The notes under the pieces: generated by a model
Seen by the model: only the letters and a program-made list of their open reading frames with translations
Database searches by the model: none
What the model was told of the DNA's origin: nothing
In this document: positions 6,562-14,279 of the stretch, piece by piece
How positions within the stretch are numbered: the first letter of the stretch is position 1
How the letters are laid out: every line of letters begins with the position of its first letter
Translations under genes and position numbers: made by a program
NCBI GenBank assembly: GCA_023390415.1
Contig: JAEWCW010000138.1
Coordinates: forward strand, 1 to 29,355
Direction: 5' to 3'
Origin: Pseudomonadota bacterium
GTDB lineage: Bacteria; Pseudomonadota; Alphaproteobacteria; Sphingomonadales; Sphingomonadaceae
Length of the DNA stretch: 29,355 nt

Positions 6562-8187
6562 ATGCGTCTCGTCCCAGTCCTGCTTTCCGCCGCCGCGATC
6601 CTCGCCTCCCCCGCCCTCCTCCCCGCCACCGCCGCCGCCCAGCAGGTCGACCGCGTGCTCGTCAACCGGATGATGGACGAAGGCTTCAACCGCTCGGAGG
6701 TGATGGAGACCGCGGCGTGGCTGACCGACCGGATCGGCGGGCGCCTCACCAATTCGCCGCAGATGCGCGAGGCCGAGCGCTGGACCCAGCAGCGCTTCCG
6801 CGACTACGGCCTCTCCAACGTCCGCGCCGAGGGCTTCGAGTTCGGCCGCGGCTGGTCGATCGTCTCGCACAGCGCGCGGATGACCGCGCCGCGGGCGCTG
6901 ACCTTGCGCTCGATCCCGGTCGCCTGGACTCCGCCGACCAACGGCCCGCTCAGCGCCGGGATCGTCGTCGCGCCGATGACCGAGGTCGAGCATTTCGCGC
7001 GCTGGCGCGGGCAGCTCCGCGGCAAGATCGTTCTGGTCAGCCGGCCGACCGTCTCGCCCGATCCGACCGATCCCGCCTTCCGCCGCCTGACCGACGACGA
7101 TCTTCGCCAGCGCAACACCTATCAGCAGCCCAATTATTCGCCGCACGAGGTCGAGGAGGCGCTCGAGCGCGCCGATTTCGCCGAGCGGCTCGACGCCTTC
7201 CTTGCCGAGGAGGGCGCACTGGCCTGGGTGCGCATGGCCTATCGCGACGGCGGCCTCGTCCACGGCACCGGCTACTCTTATCAAGTCGGCCGCACCCCGC
7301 GCCTTCCGGGTGTCGAGATGGCGGCCGAGGATTATCGCCGCCTCGCCCGGCTCGCGCTGACCGACGTGCCGCCGACGCTCGAGATCGTGAACAACGTCCG
7401 CTTCCACGACGAGGATACGCAAGCCTACAACATCCTCGCCGACCTTCCCGGAAGCGATCCGCGCGCGGGCTATGTCATGGCCGGCGCCCATCTCGACTCC
7501 TGGGTCGCCTCGGACGGCGCGGTCGACAATGCCGCGGGTTCGGCGGTGGTGATGGAGGCGGCGCGGATCCTGCGCCGGCTCGGCCTCCGCCCGAAGCGCA
7601 CCATCCGCTTCGCCCTGTGGAGCGGCGAGGAGCAGGGCATTCTCGGCTCACTGGCCTATGTCGAGCGTCACCTCGCGACGCGGCCCGCGGAGACCAATGC
7701 GGCCCGCCAGCGCCTGCCCAACAACCGCACCTGGCGCTATCGCTATCCGATCACGCCGCTGCCCGGACACCGCGACCTCGTCGCTTATTTCAACCTCGAC
7801 AATGGCTCGGGCCGGATCCGCGGGATCCACGCCGAGGGCAATGTCGCCGCGGTGCCGATCTTCCAGGATTGGCTCGCGCCCTTCGCGACTCTCGGCGCGA
7901 CGACGGTGGCGATCCGCAACACCGGCGGAACCGACCATGTCTACATGCAGTCGGTCGGAATTCCGGGCTACCAGTTCATCCAGGACCCGCTCGATTATTC
8001 AAGCCGCCTCCACCACACCGCGCTCGACAGCTACGATCATCTGAAGCCCGAGGATCTGCGGCAGGCGGCGGTGATCATGGCGAGCTTCCTATGGAACGCG
8101 GCCAATCGGGACGAACCGCTCCCGCGCATGCCGCTCCCGCAGCAGCCGCGCCCCAGCGACCCGTTCGAATATCCGGCGGAGGACTAA
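6562..8187 (+). CDS. Exported M28 family metallopeptidase
   Basis: Zinc aminopeptidase/carboxypeptidase of family M28, exported to the periplasm or outside. A Sec signal peptide covers about residues 1-26 (hydrophobic core, cleavage near ATAAAQ-Q). A PA-like insert lies in the first half. The two-zinc site is seen in order: H310 in AGAHLDSW, the bridging D322 in GAVDNAAG, the Glu pair 356-357 in WSGEEQG (catalytic base and ligand), an Asp in FNLDNGSG and a His in RLHHTALDSYDH. The length of 541 aa is usual for the PA-containing subgroup. The start is ATG 6562, with GGAG at 6551-6554. It is convergent with the next gene, and a strong hairpin separates the two. The peptide substrate cannot be told. 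Confidence 0.95.
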   Translation: MRLVPVLLSAAAILASPALLPATAAAQQVDRVLVNRMMDEGFNRSEVMETAAWLTDRIGGRLTNSPQMREAERWTQQRFRDYGLSNVRAEGFEFGRGWSIVSHSARMTAPRALTLRSIPVAWTPPTNGPLSAGIVVAPMTEVEHFARWRGQLRGKIVLVSRPTVSPDPTDPAFRRLTDDDLRQRNTYQQPNYSPHEVEEALERADFAERLDAFLAEEGALAWVRMAYRDGGLVHGTGYSYQVGRTPRLPGVEMAAEDYRRLARLALTDVPPTLEIVNNVRFHDEDTQAYNILADLPGSDPRAGYVMAGAHLDSWVASDGAVDNAAGSAVVMEAARILRRLGLRPKRTIRFALWSGEEQGILGSLAYVERHLATRPAETNAARQRLPNNRTWRYRYPITPLPGHRDLVAYFNLDNGSGRIRGIHAEGNVAAVPIFQDWLAPFATLGATTVAIRNTGGTDHVYMQSVGIPGYQFIQDPLDYSSRLHHTALDSYDHLKPEDLRQAAVIMASFLWNAANRDEPLPRMPLPQQPRPSDPFEYPAED

Positions 8188-8192
8188 GTCTC

Positions 8193-8227
8193 GGCGGGTC
8201 TCTGGGCGTCAGACCCAGAGGCCCGCC
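8193..8227. terminator. Strong hairpin between convergent genes
   Basis: GGCGGG-T-CTCTGGG (8193-8206) pairs with CCCAGAG-G-CCCGCC (8214-8227): a 14-bp stem with one G-U, loop 7 nt. There is no T run on either side. It begins 5 nt after the M28 stop and includes the last codons of the minus-strand gene, so it probably acts as a shared transcript end. Confidence 0.5.
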
Positions 8228-8949
8228 ATGAAGGCGGCGAAGGCGCGCCACGGGGCGGTGCCCATCACCGCCATCATCACGATCTGGCTGGCGAGCATCG
8301 CGAGGCCGCCCCAGATCCAGACCGGATGGACCCGGCCCCGTGTCCGCCAGTCGTAGAACGCGCCGGCGACACTGATCAGGTTCGGCAGGAAGATGAACGT
8401 GAAGGGCGCTCCGGCCTGCACCGCCCAGACCGGGATCCGGGCCACCGCCGCGCCGAGCAGGCCGACATTGGCGAGAAGGATCAGGCGCTTGTGGGTCTCG
8501 GCCCGGTTGCGCCACTTGACCGCCAGCCAGACCGCGACGGCGAAGCTGTTGATCGCGAAGAAGGGCACCGCGTAGAAGACCAAGGGATCGCCGAGGCCCT
8601 TGAAGCCTTTGTGCATGGCTGCGATCGCGGTGAGGTTGCCGAGCACCACCATCGCCGCGGCGAGGCCCGCGCCGGCATAGCCGAGCTTGCGGTGGAGCTT
8701 GAGGTCGCGCCGGGCGATCAGCGTCGGCTGCACGACCATCAGCGCCACCCAGCCGGTGAACGCGAAGCCGTGCAGATAGAGCAAACCTGTCATGTCCGGC
8801 GCCTGGGCCGGCACCGTCATCCATCGCGAGAAGTAGAAGCTGGCCGCGAAACCCCAGACGGTCGTGACCGCGATCGCGATCCCCATCGCGGTGTAGAAGA
8901 TCCGGTCGTTCTGGATTCGGCGCGCGGGCTGCCCGGCAATACTCGCCAT
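8209..8949 (-). CDS. Seven-TM integral membrane protein of unknown function
   Basis: A 246-aa inner-membrane protein with seven clear hydrophobic segments (in the protein starting at MASIAGQ: about 20-42, 57-80, 90-112, 122-144, 154-177, 184-202, 210-232). The loop motif LYLHGFAFTGW in helix 2 and the short LKLHRKLGYAG loop before helix 3 are the conserved parts of a group of uncharacterised proteobacterial membrane proteins; the histidines could bind a metal or haem, which is an inference. The start chosen is ATG 8949, preceded by GGGGGAG; a TTG 18 nt upstream is open but has no site of its own. The stop region lies within the hairpin shared with the M28 gene. It is divergent from rlmB with a gap of about 75 nt. 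Confidence 0.8.
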   Translation of the reverse strand: MASIAGQPARRIQNDRIFYTAMGIAIAVTTVWGFAASFYFSRWMTVPAQAPDMTGLLYLHGFAFTGWVALMVVQPTLIARRDLKLHRKLGYAGAGLAAAMVVLGNLTAIAAMHKGFKGLGDPLVFYAVPFFAINSFAVAVWLAVKWRNRAETHKRLILLANVGLLGAAVARIPVWAVQAGAPFTFIFLPNLISVAGAFYDWRTRGRVHPVWIWGGLAMLASQIVMMAVMGTAPWRAFAAFMAGLWV

Positions 8950-9023
8950 ATCTCGTTCTCCCCCCAATTGCCCGACTTGCTACCATCGCGGCGTGCTCCT
9001 TGCCAGAGCCGCCGCGAGGCGCC

Positions 9024-9782
9024 ATGGCCGCCGCCATGCGACGCAAGGCAAGACAGCTCACCAAGGCCGAGAACCGGCCGCGCTTCTGGGGCCGCCACGC
9101 GGTCGCCGCCGCTCTGGCCAATCCGGAGCGCCGGATCGTCCGGATCTGGGCGACCCGGGAAGCGGCGGAGGAGCATGACATTCCTACCGGCATTCCCCTC
9201 ACCTACGCCGACGGCGCCGACCTCGCCCGCCACGTGCCGCGCGACGCGCCGCACCAGGGCATCGTCGCCGAGGTCGAGCGGCTCGAGGACATCCTCCTTG
9301 CCGACCTGCTCGACCAGGCCGAGGACGCGCGGCCTTTGCTCGTCCTCGATCAGGTCACCGATCCGCACAATGTCGGCGCGATCCTGCGCTCGGCTGCAGC
9401 GTTCGATGCGCTCGGAATCGTCACCCAGGATCGCCACGCACCGCCCGAATCGGGCGCGCTCGCCAAGGCCGCAAGCGGCGCTCTTGAGACGGTGCCGTGG
9501 GTCAGGGTCGTGAACCTCGCCCGTGCTCTGGACGACATCGCCGCTGCCGGTTTCTGGCGGATCGGCCTGGCCGGCGAGGCCGAGGCGACGCTCGACGAGG
9601 CGCTCGGTCCGCCGCGGGTGGCGCTTGTGCTCGGCGCCGAGGGCGAAGGCATGCGCTTCAACACGCAGGCCCATTGCGACGCGCTTGCACGGCTTCCGAT
9701 CGGCGAGCGGATGGAGAGCCTCAACGTCTCGAATGCGGCCGCGATCGCGCTGTACGCGGCGCGGGTGTCGCGGCCGATCTAG
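9024..9782 (+). CDS. rlmB: 23S rRNA (guanosine-2'-O)-methyltransferase RlmB-type, SpoU family
   Basis: SAM-dependent ribose methyltransferase of the SpoU/TrmH family with the SPOUT knot, most like RlmB, which methylates G2251 of 23S rRNA. An N-terminal substrate-binding domain begins FWGRHAVAAAL. The three SpoU motifs follow in order: VLDQVTDPHNVGAILRSA (motif 1), ALVLGAEGEGMR (motif 2) and ERMESLNVSNAAAIALY (motif 3). The length of 252 aa is normal. The start is uncertain: ATG 9024 with GAGG at 9015-9018 is preferred, ATG 9036 and TTG 9000 are alternatives. The stop overlaps that of the convergent PilZ gene by 4 nt. Confidence 0.9.
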   Translation: MAAAMRRKARQLTKAENRPRFWGRHAVAAALANPERRIVRIWATREAAEEHDIPTGIPLTYADGADLARHVPRDAPHQGIVAEVERLEDILLADLLDQAEDARPLLVLDQVTDPHNVGAILRSAAAFDALGIVTQDRHAPPESGALAKAASGALETVPWVRVVNLARALDDIAAAGFWRIGLAGEAEATLDEALGPPRVALVLGAEGEGMRFNTQAHCDALARLPIGERMESLNVSNAAAIALYAARVSRPI

Positions 9783-10147
9783 CGCGCGGCGGCCTGCGCC
9801 TCGGCGTCGATCCGGGTCGCGGTCCAGGCGCATTGGGTGAGGCTGATCGGATCGAGGAACATGCCGCCCATCCGGTCGGCGATCTGCCAGCGGACCTGGG
9901 CCGGGACAAAACCGATCCCGGCGACGTCGAGCGACACTTCGCTGCCGATCTCGACGCGCTCGTCGCAGACCGCCATGAAGCCCTCGGCGGAGACGTTCCG
10001 AACGCGGATTTCGACGCTGTAGCGGTGACGCAGTTCGGCGCTGTCGTCGGTCTGGACGCGCACGCCGACGCGATCCCGGTAACCGGAAGCGCCGACTCCC
10101 GCCATGGGCGGTCCGGCCGGCTTGCGCGAGCGCTTTCTCCTGTCCAT
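9779..10147 (-). CDS. PilZ domain protein
   Basis: A small 122-aa protein consisting of a basic N-terminus (MDRRKRSRKP) and one PilZ-like beta-barrel domain. The PilZ signature is visible as RVRNVSAEGF (the N-x-S-x-x-G element), and the later strand PAQVRWQIADRMGGMFLDPI fits the family pattern. PilZ domains usually bind cyclic di-GMP; the classical RxxxR motif ahead of NxSxxG is not clear here, so binding is uncertain. The start is ATG 10147 without a strong ribosome site. It is divergent from the solute-binding lipoprotein gene, and its stop overlaps the rlmB stop. Confidence 0.78.
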   Translation of the reverse strand: MDRRKRSRKPAGPPMAGVGASGYRDRVGVRVQTDDSAELRHRYSVEIRVRNVSAEGFMAVCDERVEIGSEVSLDVAGIGFVPAQVRWQIADRMGGMFLDPISLTQCAWTATRIDAEAQAAAR

Positions 10148-10222
10148 CGCGAGGGAATAGCCGCGAATGTGTGAACCCCTCGTAAAAACCGAGCGATTTC
10201 TGATTCTCCCGAGGTAGCGCTA

Positions 10223-11689
10223 GTGGTGGCGCCAATGTCGATTCTCGCGCGATCCGCCCTTCTCGGTCCGGCGCTGGCCCTGCTCCTTGCGGGGTGCAGC
10301 GACCGCGAGACCGGGCCGGTGACGGTGGCCGCGATCGGCGCCGCGCCGAGCTTCGCCAACCCGAATCGCGGTCCGATCGACCCGCCGTCCGCATTCCTGC
10401 TCGAAGCGGCCGCCCAGGGTCTCGTGCGGTTCGATGCCGCGGGGGAGCTCGAGCCCGCGCTCGCGCAGAGCTGGATCGTCTCCGACGACGGGCTCCGCTA
10501 CACCTTCCGAATCCGCCGGGTCGACTGGCATGACGGCGGCCGGGTCACCGCCCAGCAGGTGGTCGACCGCCTGCGCGCGGCGATCTCGCCGTCCAGCCGA
10601 AATCCGCTCCGCCCAATCCTCGGCCTCATCGACCGAGTCGAGGCGATGACCGACGAGGTTCTGGAGATCACCCTCAAGGCGCCGCGGCCCAATTTCCTCC
10701 AGCTTCTCGCCCAGCCCGAGCTCGCAATCCTCAATGGCGACGGTGGGACGGGACCTTATCGCGCGGCGCCGCAGCCGAACGGCAGCTTCCTGCTGACCCT
10801 GCCGCCCGTGGAGGACGACGAGATGCCGGATCCCGCGCGTCCGGACATCATGCTGGCCGGTGCGCCCGCCGCACGGGCGATCGCGCGCTTCCGCAGTGCC
10901 GGCGCCGATCTCGTGCTCGGCGGCACGGCGGGCGATCTGCCGCTGCTCCGCGCCGCCGATCCGGCACAGGCGGAGATTCAGTTCGATCCGGTGAATGGCC
11001 TGTTCGGGCTCGTCTTCGAGCGCGGCCAGGGCGTTTTCGCCGACGCCGAGGCACGTCGCGCGGTCGCCATGGCAATTGACCGTGAGGGGCTGCTCGCGGA
11101 TCTGGCCGTGCCGGGGCTCGCGCCCCGCGCCTCGCTGCTGCCCAGCGGACTCGAGGAGGCACCATCGCCGGCGACCCCCGCCTGGGGGGCCCTTCCCCTT
11201 CCCGCGCGTCGGCTGGAGGCGCGCGACACGCTGGCACGCCTGGCCGAGGGAGAGCCGATCCGGCTGCGCGTGGCGATGCCCGAGGGGCTCGGCTACCGGC
11301 TGATCTTCGCCTTCCTTCGCCGCGACTGGCGAGTGGTGGGGGTTGAGGCTGAGGCGGTCGGCCCGCGCGCCGCGGCGGACCTGCGCTTCGTCGATCTGGT
11401 CGCGCCGACCACCATGCCGACCTGGTATCTTCGTCACTTCACCTGCGAGCGTGATCGCCTCTGCGTGCCCGAAGCCGATGCTGCGCTCGCTCTTGCCCGA
11501 GAGACGCAGAGCCGCGCCGAGCGGCTCGACCACATTGCCACGGCCGATCGTCTGATGGCCGAAGCAGGGCTGTTCGTTCCGATTTCCGCACCCGTGCGTT
11601 GGTCGCTCGCATCGGCGCGGCTCACGGGTTTCCGCCGCAACCCGTTCGGCCTTCATTCGCCGCTCGAGCTCATCGCGGACAGGAGGTAG
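10223..11689 (+). CDS. ABC-type solute-binding lipoprotein, family 5 (peptide/nickel type), orphan
   Basis: A 488-aa lipoprotein of the SBP_bac_5 group, which normally capture oligopeptides or similar ligands for an ABC importer. The signal peptide ends in the lipobox LLLAGC (about residues 20-25). Family features: the early LVRFDAAGELEPALAQSWIVSDDGLRY-type region (about residues 69-95), then YTFRIRRVDWHDGGRVTAQQVV at about 94-116, and the C-terminal part where short helices carry the hydrophobic binding cleft. No permease or ATPase gene is nearby. The start GTG 10223 is favoured by GAGG at 10211-10214; ATG 10235 is the alternative. Its last codons (AGGAGG TAG) also form the ribosome site of the next gene, so the two are probably co-translated. 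Confidence 0.82.
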   Translation: MVAPMSILARSALLGPALALLLAGCSDRETGPVTVAAIGAAPSFANPNRGPIDPPSAFLLEAAAQGLVRFDAAGELEPALAQSWIVSDDGLRYTFRIRRVDWHDGGRVTAQQVVDRLRAAISPSSRNPLRPILGLIDRVEAMTDEVLEITLKAPRPNFLQLLAQPELAILNGDGGTGPYRAAPQPNGSFLLTLPPVEDDEMPDPARPDIMLAGAPAARAIARFRSAGADLVLGGTAGDLPLLRAADPAQAEIQFDPVNGLFGLVFERGQGVFADAEARRAVAMAIDREGLLADLAVPGLAPRASLLPSGLEEAPSPATPAWGALPLPARRLEARDTLARLAEGEPIRLRVAMPEGLGYRLIFAFLRRDWRVVGVEAEAVGPRAAADLRFVDLVAPTTMPTWYLRHFTCERDRLCVPEADAALALARETQSRAERLDHIATADRLMAEAGLFVPISAPVRWSLASARLTGFRRNPFGLHSPLELIADRR

Positions 11690-11690
11690 G

Positions 11691-12140
11691 ATGGCGATCG
11701 ACCCCAGGGAATTCGACCGGATTGCGGGCCAGCTTCCGATCGGCCGCGATCCGGCCTCGGTCCGGCGGCGGCTCGAGGCGATGGAGCTGCTGCTCGAGCG
11801 CGCCTTCACCGTCCCGGGCACGAACATGCGCGTCGGCCTCGATGCGATCGTCGGTCTCGTCCCGGTGGTCGGGGACCTGGTCACCACCGCGATGGGCGCG
11901 TGGATGGTCTGGGAGGCGCGCAATCTTGGAATGTCGAAATTCCATCTCGCCCGCATGGCCGGCAATGTCGGCGTCGACACGGTGATCGGCGCGATCCCTC
12001 TCGTCGGCGACCTGTTCGATCTCGCCTTCCGCTCGAACACCCGCAACCTGCGCATCCTCAAACGCTGGCTCGACAAGCACCATCCCGAGACGATGGTGGT
12101 GGAGGGCGAGATCGTCGCCCGCAGCGACCTGCCGCGCTGA
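11691..12140 (+). CDS. DUF4112 domain-containing small membrane protein
   Basis: A 149-aa protein covering one DUF4112 domain. Visible family features are the two similar segments LDAIVGLVPVVGDLVTTAMG (about 51-70) and a second GAIPLVGDLFDLAFRSNTRN (about 100-119), each a Gly/Pro-rich amphipathic or membrane-associated stretch ending in GDL. The function is unknown in the family. The ribosome site AGGAGG (11681-11686) lies inside the end of the upstream lipoprotein gene, 1 nt before which the stop occurs, so translation is likely coupled. Confidence 0.9.
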   Translation: MAIDPREFDRIAGQLPIGRDPASVRRRLEAMELLLERAFTVPGTNMRVGLDAIVGLVPVVGDLVTTAMGAWMVWEARNLGMSKFHLARMAGNVGVDTVIGAIPLVGDLFDLAFRSNTRNLRILKRWLDKHHPETMVVEGEIVARSDLPR

Positions 12141-12192
12141 AACCTCCGTTCGGATCGCTCGTTGCGGCGCTCAAACGGCAAGGAGATGCGCG

Positions 12193-12633
12193 ATGCGGCG
12201 TTACGGCTATGCGTGGATCACCATCGGATTCTTCCTGATCTCACTCGGGCTCCACTGGCTGTTCGGCTGGTACAGCTTCGAAGAAGAGGCGCGGACGCAC
12301 GGCGAGGCGCCGGAGCTCAGCGCCTATCTATACGAAATGGGTCGCGACACGTTCGAGAACTGGCAGTCGGAGTTCCTGCAGCTCCTCTGGCAGGTCGTCG
12401 GCCTCGCTTACTTCCTCTACGTCGGCTCGCCCTCCTCGAAGGAGAATGACGATCGGATGGAGGCGAAAATCGATGCGCTCCTGCGCATCAACGGCGGCGA
12501 GAAGGCGGAGCAGCTGATCGCCGATCTCGATCGCCACTATCTCCGCAACGACGGCCCGCCCCCGCACGGCCACGACGCCGAGCTCGCCCAGAGCGCCGGC
12601 AGGGACGTCGATCACGTCGCTATTGCGCGTTGA
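12193..12633 (+). CDS. DUF6766-like small membrane protein
   Basis: A 146-aa protein with a first membrane helix at about 8-26, a conserved acidic loop, the motif FENWQSEFLQLLWQVVGLAYFLYVG (about 54-78, written here as two parts: FENWQSEFLQ and the second membrane helix after it), then a Ser-rich SPSSKENDD stretch and a soluble tail. This arrangement matches the DUF6766 family as I remember it; the function is unknown. The start is ATG 12193 with AGGAGA 10 nt upstream. Its 3' end overlaps the convergent DUF4230 gene by 14 nt. Confidence 0.72.
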   Translation: MRRYGYAWITIGFFLISLGLHWLFGWYSFEEEARTHGEAPELSAYLYEMGRDTFENWQSEFLQLLWQVVGLAYFLYVGSPSSKENDDRMEAKIDALLRINGGEKAEQLIADLDRHYLRNDGPPPHGHDAELAQSAGRDVDHVAIAR

Positions 12634-13357
12634 GCTCCCGCGCGCCGGCCTGGCGGTCGGCGACCGGATCCTCGACGCGGGGCGGCCGGTCGAGATGGAC
12701 GGCGATGTCGGCGCCGGAGGGATCGACGAAGCGGACGGCGACACTCGCCTCGATGCCGGCGGCGCGCAGCGGCAGGGCGAAGCCGCGGGCGACGGTTCGA
12801 AGCGCCGCCTCGCGCGCCGTGGCGACCGGCGCAGGATCGCGGGCCTGGCGCATCAGCTCGTCGCGTGCACGAACGCGGTTGGCCTCGTCCATCTCCTCCT
12901 CGCCGCCGGTTAGCGCCATCAGCATGCCGCCCTCGGCATATTCACGGGCGGCTTCCATGTCGATTTCGGGGCCCGAAATCTCGAGCGGTGGCAAGGTGAT
13001 GGACAGCGTTCTTGTCGCTTCGTCCCAGCTCAGATGCTCGCGCCTCAGGCGCCTGAGGTCGATCCCGTAGCGCACCCGCGCCGGAAGGATCAGGGTCTTG
13101 CGCGAGGCGAGGCCGAGCCGGCTCTGCTCGGACGTCACCACCGCCACGAAGCGCGCGTCGAGCGTGTTGAGCCGCCCCTGCTCGCGCACCGAGACGAGGG
13201 CGCGGTCGGCGACCTGAACCGGGTCAGCGATCGGCGTGGAGCCCTCCGAGCGCAGCAATGCCGCGATCAGCGCGAGGATCACGGCGCTGAGCATCAGCGC
13301 CGCGAGCCAGACCCGTCCGTAACGCCGCGCCAGCGCCTTCAGGCGATCCCAGTCCAT
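12620..13357 (-). CDS. DUF4230 domain-containing membrane-anchored protein
   Basis: A 245-aa protein with one N-terminal membrane anchor (about residues 16-35) and a periplasmic DUF4230 domain. Features seen: VSVREQGRLNTLDARFVAVV at about 56-75, then a strand-rich core around the LILPARVRYGIDL stretch, and a C-terminal half with paired strands and helices. The function is unknown. The start ATG 13357 lies inside the 3' end of the MBL-fold gene, a 19-nt overlap, which implies co-transcription with that gene. The stop overlaps the convergent DUF6766-like gene. Confidence 0.85.
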   Translation of the reverse strand: MDWDRLKALARRYGRVWLAALMLSAVILALIAALLRSEGSTPIADPVQVADRALVSVREQGRLNTLDARFVAVVTSEQSRLGLASRKTLILPARVRYGIDLRRLRREHLSWDEATRTLSITLPPLEISGPEIDMEAAREYAEGGMLMALTGGEEEMDEANRVRARDELMRQARDPAPVATAREAALRTVARGFALPLRAAGIEASVAVRFVDPSGADIAVHLDRPPRVEDPVADRQAGARELNAQ

Positions 13358-14205
13358 CTCTCTCCTTCGGCGCGGACAAGGCCGCGGCGTTCAAGGTCCA
13401 GCAGGTGGGCGAGCACCGATCGCGCCGCCGCGGGATGGAGGCGCGGATCGACGTCCGCATAGATGTGCGGCACCATTTGCGAGATCTCGCCGCGCCCCGC
13501 CTCGATTTGCCCGAGGATCGCCTGCTCGCGGGCGCGGCGGTGAGCGACCAGGCGGGCGAGATGCTCCTGAGGATCCTCGATTACCGGCCCGTGGGCCGGC
13601 ATATAGGCACGATCGTCGCGCCCCTGCAGAAGCGCTAGGCTGGCCATATAGTCGCTCATGTCGCCGTCGGGCGGCGAGACGATGGTCGTCGACCAGCCCA
13701 TGACATGGTCGCCGCTGAACAGGATCCCCGCCTCTTCCAGCGCGAAGCAGAGGTGGTTGGACGTGTGCCCGGGCGTCGCCACCGCGCGCAGCGTCCAAGC
13801 CGGTCCTGTCACCGCCTCGCCGTCCGCCAGCACCCGGTCCGGCGCATAGTCGAAGTCAAAGCTCGCATCCGCGCGAGGCCCCGCATCCTCGATCGCGAGC
13901 GGGGCGCAGCCGACAATCGGAGCGCCGGTCGCACCGGCGAGCTCGCGGCTCGCCGGGCTGTGGTCGCGGTGGGTGTGGGTGCAGAGGATGGCAATGACGC
14001 GCTCCCCGCGGACCGCCTCGACCAGGGCAGCGACATGGGCGTCGTCGTCGGGCCCAGGATCGATCACCGCCACCTCGCCGGCACCGACGATATAGGTCTG
14101 GGTGCCGGTATAGGTGAAAGCGGAACGATTGCCCGCCAGCACGCGCCGCACTAGCGGGTGCACGCGCTCGACCTTGCCGGTGGGAAATTCGTCCATGGCC
14201 GGCAT
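13339..14205 (-). CDS. MBL-fold metallo-hydrolase (LACTB2-like)
   Basis: A 288-aa metallo-beta-lactamase-fold hydrolase with a C-terminal winged-helix-like region, as in LACTB2/glyoxalase II relatives. The metal motif HTHRDHS is at residues 77-83 (H77, H79, D81, H82), followed by TPGHTSNH (His ligand), FSGDHVMGW (bridging Asp) and PAHGP (last His). The substrate is not predictable; it lacks features of true class B beta-lactamases. The start is unsure: ATG 14205 is used, with ATG 14226 and 14196 as in-frame alternatives, none with a strong ribosome site. It is downstream of the blaI/M56 pair on the same strand, separated from it by a 10-bp-stem hairpin. Confidence 0.88.
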   Translation of the reverse strand: MPAMDEFPTGKVERVHPLVRRVLAGNRSAFTYTGTQTYIVGAGEVAVIDPGPDDDAHVAALVEAVRGERVIAILCTHTHRDHSPASRELAGATGAPIVGCAPLAIEDAGPRADASFDFDYAPDRVLADGEAVTGPAWTLRAVATPGHTSNHLCFALEEAGILFSGDHVMGWSTTIVSPPDGDMSDYMASLALLQGRDDRAYMPAHGPVIEDPQEHLARLVAHRRAREQAILGQIEAGRGEISQMVPHIYADVDPRLHPAAARSVLAHLLDLERRGLVRAEGERWTGIA

Positions 14206-14234
14206 GTGGCATCTGCGCCGGCGCATTGGAAGGT

Positions 14235-14274
14235 CCGGCTCCCCCTCACCACCCCAGGCGGGACGGGGAGCCGG
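14235..14274 (-). terminator. Hairpin between the M56 gene and the MBL-fold gene
   Basis: CCGGCTCCCC (14235-14244) and GGGGAGCCGG (14265-14274) form a perfect 10-bp stem with a 20-nt loop. There is no T run after it on the minus strand, so it may reduce rather than stop read-through from the sensor gene into the hydrolase gene. Confidence 0.4.
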
Positions 14275-14279
14275 TCAGA

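Noticed and set aside
6408..8231. 607-codon frame over the M28 gene
   Set aside because: Out of frame with the catalytic residues; Arg/Pro-rich composition.
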